Under the pieces are notes generated by a model that was not told the origin of the DNA, made no database searches, and saw only the letters and a program-made list of their open reading frames with translations. Position numbers and translations under genes: made by a program. Shown here piece after piece: positions 33,893-43,477 of a stretch of DNA of 64,000 nt. Positions within the stretch are counted from its first letter, which is position 1. Every line of letters starts with the position of its first letter. Source of the stretch: CALKHQ01 sp050329975 (lineage in GTDB: Bacteria > Pseudomonadota > Alphaproteobacteria > CALKHQ01). The stretch spans positions 1-64,000 of the forward strand of contig JBHJOG010000207.1 of NCBI GenBank assembly GCA_050329975.1, read 5' to 3'.

Positions 33893-36664
33893 CTATTCGA
33901 CCGCCGCGACCTGGTCGACCGCACGCAGCTTCGCCGCGCAGAACTTGAACTCGGGGATCTTGCCGAATGGGTCGAGTTGCGGGTTGGTCAGGATGTTGGC
34001 CGCTGCTTCGTTGTAGCAGAACGGGATGAACAGCACGCCGCGCGGCACGTCGCGGTCGCTGCGTGCCTTCAGCGAGATCGCCCCGCGCCGGGTCGCGACC
34101 TCGACCATTTCGCCCGCGCGCAGCCCCAGTTCGGCAAGCTGGCCTGGGTGGATATGGACCATCGCTTCGGGCTCGATCGCGTCGAGCACGTCGGAGCGGC
34201 GGGTCATCGCACCGGTGTGCCAGTGCTCGAGCACCCGCCCGGTGGTCAGGATCATCGGATAGGCGTCGTCCGGGACCTCATCGGGCGGGGTCACGTCGGC
34301 CGGCACGAACTTGCCGCGCCCGCTCGCCGTCGGGAAGCCACCGCCGAAGATGACCTCATGCCCGGGCTCGTCCTCCGAGTCCACCGGATAGACCACCGAG
34401 CCCTCGCGGTCGACCCGGTCCCAACTCATGCCCTTGATCGACGGCATCACCCGGTGCATCTCGGCGAACACGTCGCGCGGGTGGGCATAGCGCCAGTCGA
34501 GCCCCATCCGCAGCGCAATGTCCTGGATCAGCTGCCAGTCCTGCCGCGCGTTCCCCGGCAGCGGCAGCGCGGTGCGGCCCATCTGCACCTGGCGATTGGT
34601 GTTGGTGAAGGTGCCGTCCTTCTCGGGGAAGGCGCTCGCCGGCAGCACCACGTCGGCATGGAAGGCGGTCTCGGTCAGAAAGATGTCCTGCACCACCAGA
34701 TGCTCCAGCTTCGCCAGCGCCTGGCGCGCATGGTGCTGGTCGGGATCCGACATCGCAGGGTTCTCGCCCATGATGTACATGCCGCGGATCCGGTCGGCGA
34801 GAATGGCGTCGATGATCTCGACGACGGTGAGCCCGCGCTTCGGATCGAGCGGGGTGTCCCAGGCCTGCTCGAACAGGCCCCGTACCTTTTCGTTCTCCAC
34901 CGACTGGTAGTCCGGGAAGAACATCGGGATCAAGCCGACGTCCGACGCGCCCTGCACGTTGTTCTGGCCGCGCAGCGGGTGCAGCCCCGAGCCCGGCCGG
35001 CCGACATGGCCGGTCATCAGCGCCAGGCTGATCAGGCATCGGGCGTTGTCGGTGCCATGCACGTGCTGGCTGATTCCCATGCCCCAGAAGATGATCGCCG
35101 CCTTTGCGCGCGCGATCTTGCGTGCGACCGTACGGATCTCTGCGGCATCGATTCCGCAAATCGGCGCCATGTCCTCGGGCGCGAACTGCAGCACATGCGC
35201 CTTCAGCCGCGCGAAGTCCTGCGTGTAGCCGTCGACATATTGCTGGTCGACCAGCCCTTCGCTGACGATGACGTGCATCATCGCGTTGAGCAGCGCGACG
35301 TCGGTGCCGCCGCGGAACTGCAGCATGTGCGTCGCGTGGCGGGAGAGGCCCTGGCCGCGCGGGTCAGCGACGATGAGCTCCGCGCCCTGCTTGGCCGCCT
35401 GCTTGATGTAGGTCGCCGCGACCGGATGGTTGACGGTCGGGTTGGCGCCGATGACGAAGATCACGTCCGAGTTCATGCACTCCCAGAACGGCGCGGTCAC
35501 CGCCCCCGAGCCAATGGTCTCCATCAGCGCCGCCACCGACGAGGCGTGGCAGAGACGGGTGCAGTGGTCGACGTTGTTGGTGCCGAAGCCGGTGCGGACC
35601 AGCTTCTGGAACAGATAGGCCTCCTCGTTCGACCCCTTGGCCGAGCCGAAGCCGGCCAGTGCGCCGCCGCCGTGCTGATCCCTGATCCGAACGAGCCCGG
35701 CAGCCGCCCGGTCCAGCGCCTCTTCCCAGCTCGCCTCGCGGAAATGGGTCCAGGGATCGCCCGGGTCGACCTGGTCCTCGGCGGATTTGGGCACGCCGTC
35801 CTTGCGGACCATCGGCACGGTCAGGCGTTGCGGGTGGTGGACGTAATCGAAGCCGAACCGGCCCTTCACGCAAAGCCGTCGCTCGTTGGCCGGGCCGTCG
35901 CGGCCGGTGACGTAAAGCAGCCGGTCGTCCTTGATGTGGTAGGTGAGCTGGCAGCCGACGCCGCAATAGGGACAGAGTGAGTCCACCTTGCGATCCGGTT
36001 CGCGGGCATGCACGCCCTGCGCGTCCACCACCGTCTTCGGCAAGAGCGCGCCGGTCGGGCATGCCTGCACGCATTCGCCGCAGGCGACGCAGGTGCTGTC
36101 GCCCATCGGGTCGTCGAAGTCGAACACGATCTTGGCCCCCGGCCCGCGATAGGCCATGCCGATCACGTCGTTGACCTGGACCTCGCGGCAGGCGCGCACG
36201 CACAGGTTGCACTGGATGCAGGCGTCGAGTTGGACAGCCATCGCGCTGTGGCTCATGTCCGCCGAACCTTGCTCGGCGGCAGGGAAGCGGCTGTCGGCGA
36301 TACCGATCCGGTCCGCCCAGCGCCAGAGCTTGGAGTCCGGGTCGGGCGCCACGGCGCGCGCCGGCTGGTCGGCGAGCAGCAGTTCCATCACCATCCGGCG
36401 CGCGGTCCGCGCCCGCTCGGTCGCCGTCTTCACCGCCATGCCGGCAGCCGGCTTGCGAATGCAGGAGGCGGCGAGCACGCGCTCGCCCTCGATCTCGACC
36501 ATGCAGGCGCGGCAGTTGCCGTCGGGCCGGTAGCCGGGCGCGTCGGCATGGCACAGATGCGGGATGGCGACGTCCTCGCGCTTCGCCACATCCCAGATCG
36601 TCTCGCCCGCGGCCGCGGCGACCTCGCGGCCGTCAAGGGTGAAGGTGACGGGCTCGTCACTCAT
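33893..36664 (-). CDS. fdsA: NAD-dependent formate dehydrogenase, molybdenum subunit (FdsA-type)
   Basis: This 923-residue catalytic subunit oxidises formate to CO2. An N-terminal [2Fe-2S] ferredoxin domain (PGYRPDGNCRACMVEIEG) is followed by two [4Fe-4S] motifs (CIQCNLCVRAC; CVACGECVQACPTGAL). A proximal cluster (CPYCGVGC) leads into the molybdopterin domains, with the metal-binding Cys in CTRLCHASSVAAL. This matches the cytoplasmic FdsA/FDH layout and not the selenocysteine membrane enzymes. Its start overlaps the FdsB stop in ATGA. Electrons pass to the fused FdsGB subunit and on to NAD. Confidence 0.94.
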   Translation of the reverse strand: MSDEPVTFTLDGREVAAAAGETIWDVAKREDVAIPHLCHADAPGYRPDGNCRACMVEIEGERVLAASCIRKPAAGMAVKTATERARTARRMVMELLLADQPARAVAPDPDSKLWRWADRIGIADSRFPAAEQGSADMSHSAMAVQLDACIQCNLCVRACREVQVNDVIGMAYRGPGAKIVFDFDDPMGDSTCVACGECVQACPTGALLPKTVVDAQGVHAREPDRKVDSLCPYCGVGCQLTYHIKDDRLLYVTGRDGPANERRLCVKGRFGFDYVHHPQRLTVPMVRKDGVPKSAEDQVDPGDPWTHFREASWEEALDRAAAGLVRIRDQHGGGALAGFGSAKGSNEEAYLFQKLVRTGFGTNNVDHCTRLCHASSVAALMETIGSGAVTAPFWECMNSDVIFVIGANPTVNHPVAATYIKQAAKQGAELIVADPRGQGLSRHATHMLQFRGGTDVALLNAMMHVIVSEGLVDQQYVDGYTQDFARLKAHVLQFAPEDMAPICGIDAAEIRTVARKIARAKAAIIFWGMGISQHVHGTDNARCLISLALMTGHVGRPGSGLHPLRGQNNVQGASDVGLIPMFFPDYQSVENEKVRGLFEQAWDTPLDPKRGLTVVEIIDAILADRIRGMYIMGENPAMSDPDQHHARQALAKLEHLVVQDIFLTETAFHADVVLPASAFPEKDGTFTNTNRQVQMGRTALPLPGNARQDWQLIQDIALRMGLDWRYAHPRDVFAEMHRVMPSIKGMSWDRVDREGSVVYPVDSEDEPGHEVIFGGGFPTASGRGKFVPADVTPPDEVPDDAYPMILTTGRVLEHWHTGAMTRRSDVLDAIEPEAMVHIHPGQLAELGLRAGEMVEVATRRGAISLKARSDRDVPRGVLFIPFCYNEAAANILTNPQLDPFGKIPEFKFCAAKLRAVDQVAAVE

Positions 36665-38376
36665 CGCAGGTCCTCCGGAAAATGCCGGATCACCGACAGC
36701 AGCGGGTTCGGCGCGGCCTGGCCGAGTCCGCAGATCGAGGCATCAATCATCGCGCGCGACAATTCCTCCAGCAGGGGTACGTCCCAGTGCGGCTGACCCA
36801 TCAGCCGCACTGCCTTCTCGGTGCCGACCCGGCAGGGCGTGCACTGGCCGCAGCTTTCGTCCTCGAAGAACTTCATCAGGTTCAGGGTCACAGCCTTCAT
36901 GTCGTCCTGGTCGGACAGCACGACAATGGCCGCCGAGCCGATGAAGCAGTCATGGGCCTGCAGGGTGTCGAAATCGAGCGGGATGTCATCCATGGCCGCG
37001 GGCAGGATGCCGCCCGAGGCGCCGCCGGGCAGATAGCCCTTGAAGCGGTGGCCGTCGGCCATCCCGCCGCAATGCTCCTCGATCAGCTCCCGGATGGTGA
37101 TCCCGGCGGGCGCCAGCTTGACCCCGGGCTCGCGCACCCGGCCTGAGACCGAGAACGAGCGCAGGCCCTTGCGGCCGCTGCGGCCGTGGCTCGCGAACCA
37201 GGATGGCCCCCGCTCCAGGATGTCCCGGACCCAATAGACGCTTTCGACGTTGTTGATCAGGGTGGGTCGGCCGAACAGTCCGACCTGGCTTGGGAAGGGC
37301 GGCTTGTGCCGCGGATAGCCGCGCTTGCCCTCGATGCTCTCCAGCATCGCCGATTCTTCCCCGCAGATATAGGCGCCGGCGCCCCGGCGCAGGTGCAGGG
37401 TGACGCCGTCGGCGAGCCCTGCCGCCTCGAGCGCGGCGACCTCCGTCTTCAGGACCTGAAGCAGCCCGGGATACTCGTCGCGCAGATAGATATAGACGTC
37501 GGCCGCCTCGACTACCCAGGCGCCGATCAGGGTCCCTTCCAGGAAGCGGTGCGGATCGATCTCCAGATAGTGGCGGTCCTTGAAGGTCCCGGGTTCGCCC
37601 TCGTCTGCGTTGATCGCCATCAGCCGCGGAGCCGGCTCCTGGCGGACGAACCGCCACTTGCGGCCGGTCGGGAAGCCGGCGCCGCCGAGCCCGCGCAGGC
37701 CCGATTGCTCAAGCGCTTCGATCACCGCGTCGCGGGTCAGCTCGCCGGCTTGGCACCGCTGCAGCAGCGCGTAGCCGCCTGAGTCGCGATACGCCGCCAG
37801 GCCGGGATAGGGTGGAATCACCGGCTGGACGGCGCCCGCCGTGGCCACGCCGGCCACCGCCGCGACCGTGGCGTCGGTGACGTGGTTGTGGCCGACCTCT
37901 GCGACAGGCGCCCGGTCGCAGCGCCCCATGCAGGGCGCGCGCACGACGCGGATGCCGGGACCGGCGACCTCCGGCAGTTCGGCCAGCAGCCGCTCCGCGC
38001 CGGCGAGCGCGCAGCTCAGGCTGTCGCAGACCCGGATCGTCAGCGGCGGCGGCGGTGTCTCGTCCTCCATGACCAGGTCGAAATGGGCGTAGAACGAGGC
38101 GACCTCGTAGACTTCGGTCAGCGCGAGCCGCATCAGCTGGGCCAGTGCCGCCAGATGCCGAGCCGACAAGTGATGGTGGCGGTCCTGCAGCAGGTGCAGA
38201 TACTCGATCAGCAGGTCGCGGCGCCAGGGACCGGCCCCGATCAGGCCGCTCACCTCGGCCAGCGCCTCGGGGTCGACCTGGCGGCCCTTGACCTGGACCT
38301 TGCCGCGGCGGCCGGAGCCCGGGCGGACCCTGCGCTGCACCTCGCTCGCAGACGGGCGGTCATGTTCGCTCGCCAT
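36661..38376 (-). CDS. fdsB: formate dehydrogenase FdsG-FdsB fusion (NADH-binding subunit)
   Basis: This 571-residue protein joins two subunits usually encoded separately. Residues about 20-175 match the NuoE/FdsG [2Fe-2S] thioredoxin-like protein (CDSLSCALAG, APCMGRCDRAP). The rest matches NuoF/FdsB with the FMN and NADH motifs GLGGAGFPTGRKW, NADEGEPGTFKDR and CGEESAMLESIEGKRGYPR, and the [4Fe-4S] site ESCGQCTPCRVG. It hands formate electrons to NAD. GGGAG precedes the start. No fdsD or fdhD gene is adjacent, so those accessory factors must be elsewhere. Confidence 0.92.
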   Translation of the reverse strand: MASEHDRPSASEVQRRVRPGSGRRGKVQVKGRQVDPEALAEVSGLIGAGPWRRDLLIEYLHLLQDRHHHLSARHLAALAQLMRLALTEVYEVASFYAHFDLVMEDETPPPPLTIRVCDSLSCALAGAERLLAELPEVAGPGIRVVRAPCMGRCDRAPVAEVGHNHVTDATVAAVAGVATAGAVQPVIPPYPGLAAYRDSGGYALLQRCQAGELTRDAVIEALEQSGLRGLGGAGFPTGRKWRFVRQEPAPRLMAINADEGEPGTFKDRHYLEIDPHRFLEGTLIGAWVVEAADVYIYLRDEYPGLLQVLKTEVAALEAAGLADGVTLHLRRGAGAYICGEESAMLESIEGKRGYPRHKPPFPSQVGLFGRPTLINNVESVYWVRDILERGPSWFASHGRSGRKGLRSFSVSGRVREPGVKLAPAGITIRELIEEHCGGMADGHRFKGYLPGGASGGILPAAMDDIPLDFDTLQAHDCFIGSAAIVVLSDQDDMKAVTLNLMKFFEDESCGQCTPCRVGTEKAVRLMGQPHWDVPLLEELSRAMIDASICGLGQAAPNPLLSVIRHFPEDLR

Positions 38377-38447
38377 ACTCTCTCCCTGGGCTGCGCGTGG
38401 TTGCGACCCGGTCGGTCATCTCGCCACCGGGCATCGCAACCGGCGCA

Positions 38448-38630
38448 TCAGCGCGCGTCCCCGGCCTTGACCAGCCTGAGCGCGATGACGGCGCCGTTGA
38501 TCGTCTGCTTGCCGGCGTTCTCGAAGTTCACGGTGATCGTCCCGTTGATCGCAGACTGGACCTGTCCCATGCCCCATTCCGGCCGGTCGGGGTGTTTGAC
38601 GAAGGCGCCGGGCACCAGTGCGGTCTCCAT
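38448..38630 (-). CDS. DUF3553 family small protein
   Basis: This 60-residue protein matches DUF3553, with the family core PGAFVKHPDRPEWGMGQVQS and VNFENAGKQTI. Similar modules occur at the C-terminus of some UvrD/PcrA-type helicases and as free small proteins, and may bind nucleic acid or protein. GGGAG precedes the ATG. It lies 71 bases upstream of the formate dehydrogenase operon, divergent from chpT. Its function is unknown. Confidence 0.85.
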   Translation of the reverse strand: METALVPGAFVKHPDRPEWGMGQVQSAINGTITVNFENAGKQTINGAVIALRLVKAGDAR

Positions 38631-38908
38631 GTTCGCTCCCTGGCGCCGTGCCTAGCCGGGACCTGCCCGGGCGACGGCCGCGCCATATCACGCAAATCTA
38701 GACCGCCGTCCGCCTCGCTGAAAGGGTCGCCCGCCGCCCGGTCGCGGCGGGAGCGGCGCGGCAGTGTGCTGACGGTTAGCAAAGCGTTCAGGGTTAGGCA
38801 ACCAAGCTGGGGCTCGGCGAACGCGCTGCGCTGGAATCGATGGACCACTGCTGGACCGCTCGCTACGGTGCGCGCGCGAAACTGCAGGATACCGAAAGGA
38901 ATCGGCGA

Positions 38909-39559
38909 ATGCCCGAGATCGATGACATCATGATTTTGCGCTTGGCCTGCTCCAAGCTCTGTCACGATCTCATCAGCCCGGTCAGTGCCGTGAACAACGG
39001 TCTCGAGCTGGTCGGCGATTCGATGGCCGGCGACGTCGAGGCGATGGACCTGATCACATCGAGCGCGCGCGCCGCCGCCGACCGGCTGCAGTACTACCGG
39101 GTCGCCTTCGGCTTCTCCGGCGGATCGGGCCAGTCTCTCAATGCGCTGCAGGCTCTGCTCAAGCCGTTCGTCGCCGACGCGAAATGCCAGTCGTCGTGGA
39201 CCGTTGATCCCTCGGTGGCCCAGTCGGTGCTGTCGATCGATGCTGCACAGATCGTGCTGAATGCGATCGCGGCCACGCTGGATTGCCTGCCGCGCAGCGG
39301 TGATGTGCGGGTGGCGCTGACCTCGGCGGGAGACCAACTCCTGACCCTGGTGATCGACGTCGAGGGGCCCTCGGTGCGGATTCGAGACGAGCTGCGCGAT
39401 GCCCTGACCAGCCCGATGGGTGAGATCGAGCTTACGGTCCGCGGCGTGCACGGAATCCTGTTGCGCCAGGTGGCGGCCCGCGTCGGCAGCAAGGTTGTCC
39501 TGTCGGCCGGGGACGGTCAAGTCGCCCTGACCGTGGGCCCCATCCCGGTCGACCGCTAA
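38909..39559 (+). CDS. chpT: ChpT histidine phosphotransferase
   Basis: This 216-residue protein relays phosphate from the CckA hybrid kinase to CtrA in alphaproteobacteria. The dimerisation helix carries the phospho-acceptor His19 in SKLCHDLISPVSAVNNG. The rest is a degenerate HATPase-like fold with no nucleotide-binding motifs, as in ChpT. AAAGGA nine bases before 38909 sets the start; the open frame begins 23 codons earlier. It lies upstream of the chemotaxis genes with about 250 bases between, and in the same window as ctrA, its expected target. Confidence 0.9.
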   Translation: MPEIDDIMILRLACSKLCHDLISPVSAVNNGLELVGDSMAGDVEAMDLITSSARAAADRLQYYRVAFGFSGGSGQSLNALQALLKPFVADAKCQSSWTVDPSVAQSVLSIDAAQIVLNAIAATLDCLPRSGDVRVALTSAGDQLLTLVIDVEGPSVRIRDELRDALTSPMGEIELTVRGVHGILLRQVAARVGSKVVLSAGDGQVALTVGPIPVDR

Positions 39560-39597
39560 ACACCTCGGCGAGTCGCCAATGGGATTACTGGTGCCGG

Positions 39598-39637
39598 CCA
39601 CTGATTATTATCAGTGGACTGGCTGTTTCTCAGTGGA
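39598..39637. promoter_or_regulatory. dyad and direct repeats upstream of cheA
   Basis: CCACTGAT and ATCAGTGG form a perfect eight-base-pair inverted repeat (39598-39617), and TCAGTGGA occurs again at 39630-39637, 19 bases from its first copy. The three copies of one motif in an AT-rich leader look like an operator or a hairpin. A weak TGG-N9-TGC match to a sigma-54 promoter lies just upstream at 39580-39594. Confidence 0.45.
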
Positions 39638-39812
39638 ATTTTCTCCTATTGTCGCGGATTCTTCCTAAATGTTTCGCTGAGCGCCGCCCAGCGGCCTTTA
39701 CAGCTTTTTTATCATTTTCCCAGAGGATCGCAGCCTGACAACCGGCGATCTCCGGTGGTGCCGTTCCAAAGGCACTCGGTCCGCAACGCGCTGAATCAAT
39801 GGGTGCTGCACG

Positions 39813-42548
39813 ATGGACGACCTTCTGAGCGAATTCTTGACCGAGACCACGGAAAGCCTCGCGCTGCTGGACGTGGAGCTGATCAAGCTCGAACAGACCC
39901 CCGACGACCCGGAATTGCTCGGCAGCATCTTCCGGCTGGTCCATACCATCAAGGGCACCTGCGGCTTCCTCGGGCTTCCGCGGCTCGAGGCGGTGGCGCA
40001 CGCGTCCGAGAACGTGCTCGGCAAGGTCCGTGACGGCGCGCTGGACATAACGCCGGTCGCGATCTCGACCATCCTGGAGTCCCTGGACCAGATCAAGTGG
40101 ATCCTGGCCGAACTGGAGGCGAAGGAGGCGGAGCCGGAAGGCGAGGACGCCGAGCTGATCTCCCGGCTCAACGCCATCGCGGACGGGGATGCCCCGCCTT
40201 CGGGGCCGGCGGTGACCTGGGAATCCCTCGAGGCCGCATCCGAGGATGCCGAGGAGGCCGTCGATACCGATGACGCGGTCGTGGCTGCCGAGCCGATTGT
40301 CGCCGCCGCGCCGGAGCCCGTCGTGGCCGCAGACGCCGACGACGACTCCGATGCCGACCTCCCGGCGCATCCGGTCGTGGCCAAGCCGGCTGCGGCGCTG
40401 GTCAAGGCAGAGCCGCACGGCGACGTCAAGGAATCAGCCGTCGCCAACCAGACCATCCGGGTCAGCGTCGATCTGCTGGAGAACCTGATGACGCTGGTGA
40501 GCGAGCTGGTGCTCACCCGCAACCAGCTGCTGCAGATGATCCGCAACCAGACCGACAGCGAATTCAACGTGCCCCTGCAGCGGCTGAGCCACGTCACCTC
40601 CGAGCTGCAGGAGAACGTGATGAAGACCCGGATGCAGCCGATCGGCAATGCATGGGCCAAGCTGCCCCGCATCGTCCGCGACCTTTCGGTGGAGCTTGGC
40701 AAGAAGATCGAGCTGGAGATGATCGGCGCTGACACCGAGCTCGATCGGCAGGTTCTGGAGCTGATCAAGGATCCGCTGACCCATATGGTCCGCAACTCCG
40801 CCGATCACGGCCTGGAGACGCCCGATGTGCGGTCCGCGGCCGGCAAGCGCGAGACCGGCACCATCGTGCTGCGCGCCTACCACGAGGGTGGCCACATCAT
40901 CATCCAGATCTCCGACGACGGTAAGGGCCTCGACCTCGACCGGATCAAGCAGAAGCTGGTCGGGCAGGGGCTCGCCTCCGAGGCCGAGCTGGATGCGATG
41001 ACCGACCAGCAGATCCAGCAGTTCATCTTCAAGGCCGGCTTCTCGACCGCCCAGACCGTGACCAGCGTTTCGGGCCGGGGCGTCGGCATGGATGTCGTCC
41101 GCACCAACATCGAGAAGATCGGCGGGACCATCGAGCTGGCGTCGGTCGCCGGCAAGGGCAGCCGCTTCACCATCAAGATCCCGCTGACGCTGGCCATCGT
41201 CTCGGCGCTGATCGTCGAGTGCGGCGGCGAGAAGTTCGCCATGCCGCAGCTGAGCGTGGTCGAGTTGGTGCGCGTCTCCGCCAAGTCGGAGCACCGGATC
41301 GAAACCATCAACAGCGCGCCGGTGCTGCGTCTTCGCGACCGCATTCTGCCGCTGATCTCGCTGCGCGACCTGCTGCGGCTGAAGACGGCCAATGACGACG
41401 AGCCCCAGGGCGCCACGAAGCGCGAGGCCGTGGCGCCGACGAACGGGACCGCGCTGCTGCACGGCTCGAGCGAGCACTTCATCGTCGTCACCAAGGTCGG
41501 GACTTACGACTTCGGCATCGTCGTCGACCGCGTGTTCGACACCGAGGAAATCGTGGTCAAGCCGGTGGCGCCGATCCTGCGCAACATCTCCATGTTTTCC
41601 GGCAACACCATTCTCGGCGACGGCAGCGTGATCATGATCCTCGATCCGAACGGGATCGCAGGTGCGACAAGCGAGGTGGCGCCGGAGGCCGCGGAGGGCA
41701 GCAGCAAGGTGCGCGAGCATGGCAGCGACGAGACCGTGACCATGCTGGTGTTCAAGGCCGGCGACGAGACGCCGAAAGCGGTGCCGCTGGCCCTGATAGC
41801 CCGCCTCGAGGAGATCGCCGCCGACAAGATCGAATGGTCGAGCGGCCGGCCGATGGTCCAGTACCGCGGCAAGCTGATGCCGATCGTGACCATCGCCGAC
41901 GACTACCAGATCAAGACCCAGGGCATGCAGGCAGTGCTGGTGTTCTCCGACGAGGACCATGCGATGGGCCTGGCGGTCGACGTCATCGTCGACATTGTCG
42001 AGGATCGCATGACCGTCGAACTCTCGGCCGACCGGCCGGGCTATGTCGGCAGCGCGATCATCAGCGGCAAGGCGACTGACGTGATCGACGCCGGCTACTT
42101 CCTCGGCAAGGCGTTCGAGGACTGGTTCGGCACCGGCGCGCACCGCGGCGACGATGGCCGGGCGAGCGGCCGGCATCTGCTGCTGGTCGACGACAGCCCG
42201 TTCTTCCGCAACATGCTGACCCCGCTGCTCTCGGCTGCCGGCTATGTGGTCACCTCGGTGGAGAGCGCCAAGGATGCGCTCGACCTCTGCGACCAGGGCC
42301 GGATGTTCGATGTCATTGTCAGCGACATCGAGATGCCGGGCATGAGCGGGCTGGAGTTCGCCGAAGTGGTTCGTGACTCGGCGCAGTGGCGGCAGACTCC
42401 GATCGTCGCCCTGTCGTCGCACACCAACCAGCGCGACATCGATCGCGCCAAGACGGTCGGCTTCAACGACTACGTGGCCAAGACGGACCGCGAGGGTCTG
42501 CTGCAGACGCTGTCGGAGACCGTCGTCGCGCTGCGGGGCGCGGCGTGA
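39813..42548 (+). CDS. cheA: CheA histidine kinase with two CheW-like modules and C-terminal receiver
   Basis: This 911-residue hybrid chemotaxis kinase starts with an Hpt domain (His44 in RLVHTIKGTCGFL). An acidic Ala/Pro-rich linker (about 130-210), a dimerisation helix region (NQTIRVSVDLLENLMTLVSE) and an HATPase domain (DPLTHMVRNSADHGLE; SGRGVGMDVVR) follow. A CheW-like domain comes next, then a second CheW-like segment (about residues 640-760) and a receiver domain with Asp838 in VIVSDIEMPGMSG. Typical CheA is about 650-750 residues with neither extra module. It opens a tight che operon with cheW, cheY, cheB and cheR. Confidence 0.95.
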   Translation: MDDLLSEFLTETTESLALLDVELIKLEQTPDDPELLGSIFRLVHTIKGTCGFLGLPRLEAVAHASENVLGKVRDGALDITPVAISTILESLDQIKWILAELEAKEAEPEGEDAELISRLNAIADGDAPPSGPAVTWESLEAASEDAEEAVDTDDAVVAAEPIVAAAPEPVVAADADDDSDADLPAHPVVAKPAAALVKAEPHGDVKESAVANQTIRVSVDLLENLMTLVSELVLTRNQLLQMIRNQTDSEFNVPLQRLSHVTSELQENVMKTRMQPIGNAWAKLPRIVRDLSVELGKKIELEMIGADTELDRQVLELIKDPLTHMVRNSADHGLETPDVRSAAGKRETGTIVLRAYHEGGHIIIQISDDGKGLDLDRIKQKLVGQGLASEAELDAMTDQQIQQFIFKAGFSTAQTVTSVSGRGVGMDVVRTNIEKIGGTIELASVAGKGSRFTIKIPLTLAIVSALIVECGGEKFAMPQLSVVELVRVSAKSEHRIETINSAPVLRLRDRILPLISLRDLLRLKTANDDEPQGATKREAVAPTNGTALLHGSSEHFIVVTKVGTYDFGIVVDRVFDTEEIVVKPVAPILRNISMFSGNTILGDGSVIMILDPNGIAGATSEVAPEAAEGSSKVREHGSDETVTMLVFKAGDETPKAVPLALIARLEEIAADKIEWSSGRPMVQYRGKLMPIVTIADDYQIKTQGMQAVLVFSDEDHAMGLAVDVIVDIVEDRMTVELSADRPGYVGSAIISGKATDVIDAGYFLGKAFEDWFGTGAHRGDDGRASGRHLLLVDDSPFFRNMLTPLLSAAGYVVTSVESAKDALDLCDQGRMFDVIVSDIEMPGMSGLEFAEVVRDSAQWRQTPIVALSSHTNQRDIDRAKTVGFNDYVAKTDREGLLQTLSETVVALRGAA

Positions 42549-42583
42549 ACAGGGCCCGCGACCGGGAACAGGTGAAAGAGATC

Positions 42584-43039
42584 ATGAGCGACGCGATGAG
42601 CCAGAATTCCGATTTCGTGACCGTGACGGTGGCCAAGCAGCTGTTCGGCATCCCGGTGCTGAAGGTCCAGGACATCCTGGGTCCGCAGCGGATCACCCGC
42701 ATCCCGCTGGCTCCGCCTGAGGTTGCGGGCGCGCTCAACCTCCGCGGTCGCATCGTCACTGCGATCGACGTCCGCAGCCGGCTGCGCCTGCCGCCGCGAG
42801 CGGCCGGCGACGAGGGCATGGCGGTGGTGGTCGAGCACGACCAGGAGCTTTACAGCCTGCTGATCGACTCGGTCGGCGACGTGCTCAGCCTCTCGGAGAG
42901 CAAGTTCGAGCGCAATCCGACCACGATGGATGCCCTCTGGCGAGAGGTGTCGGTCGGGATCTACCGGCTGAAGGACGAATTGATGATGGTTCTCGATGTC
43001 GACCGGCTGTTGGCGATCGAGAAAGCTATCGCGGCCTGA
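42584..43039 (+). CDS. cheW: chemotaxis adaptor CheW
   Basis: This 151-residue scaffold couples chemoreceptors to CheA. The single CheW domain shows FVTVTVAKQLFGIPVLKVQD, ITRIPLAPPEVAGALNLRGR and LYSLLIDSVGDVL. An in-frame GTG at 42545 overlapping the cheA stop is an alternative start; the ATG at 42584 fits family length better. It lies between cheA and cheY. Confidence 0.93.
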   Translation: MSDAMSQNSDFVTVTVAKQLFGIPVLKVQDILGPQRITRIPLAPPEVAGALNLRGRIVTAIDVRSRLRLPPRAAGDEGMAVVVEHDQELYSLLIDSVGDVLSLSESKFERNPTTMDALWREVSVGIYRLKDELMMVLDVDRLLAIEKAIAA

Positions 43040-43114
43040 CCGCCGCGACTTGTTTCAATGGCGGCGCCCGGCTTCGTTCGGGCCCGCGCCGAGCGCCACG
43101 GAGCCAGTGAGCCA

Positions 43115-43477
43115 ATGCGGTGTCTTATCGTCGACGATTCCAAGGTGATCCGGGCGGTCACGCGCAAGATCATGGAGGAGCTGTCCTTCGAAACAGTCGA
43201 GGCCGCGGACGGCGCGGAGGCGATCGACCGCTGCAAGGAACAGATGCCTGACGCGATTTTGCTCGACTGGAACATGCCCCGCGTCGACGGACTCGAGTTC
43301 CTCGGCATGCTGCGCCAGATGGACGGCGGCCAGACACCGATCGTCGTGTTCTGCACCTCCGAGAACGCGATCGACAAGATCGACTCCGCACTCAAATCGG
43401 GTGCGAACGAGTACATCATGAAGCCGTTCGACAGCGAGATCATCCAGTCAAAGCTGCAGCAAGTCGGGTTGATCTGA
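43115..43477 (+). CDS. cheY: chemotaxis response regulator CheY
   Basis: This 120-residue single-domain receiver has the acidic pair in IVDDSK, phospho-acceptor Asp51 in LLDWNMP, a switch Thr in CTSEN and Lys in MKPFD. Phosphorylated by CheA, it would control the flagellar switch (FliG/FliN encoded downstream). GGAG precedes the ATG, and its stop overlaps the cheB start by one base. Confidence 0.94.
   Translation: MRCLIVDDSKVIRAVTRKIMEELSFETVEAADGAEAIDRCKEQMPDAILLDWNMPRVDGLEFLGMLRQMDGGQTPIVVFCTSENAIDKIDSALKSGANEYIMKPFDSEIIQSKLQQVGLI

Noticed and set aside
33860..35980. Open frame of 706 codons on the plus strand
   Set aside because: Antisense shadow of fdsA; the true gene is defined by its Fe-S and molybdopterin motifs.
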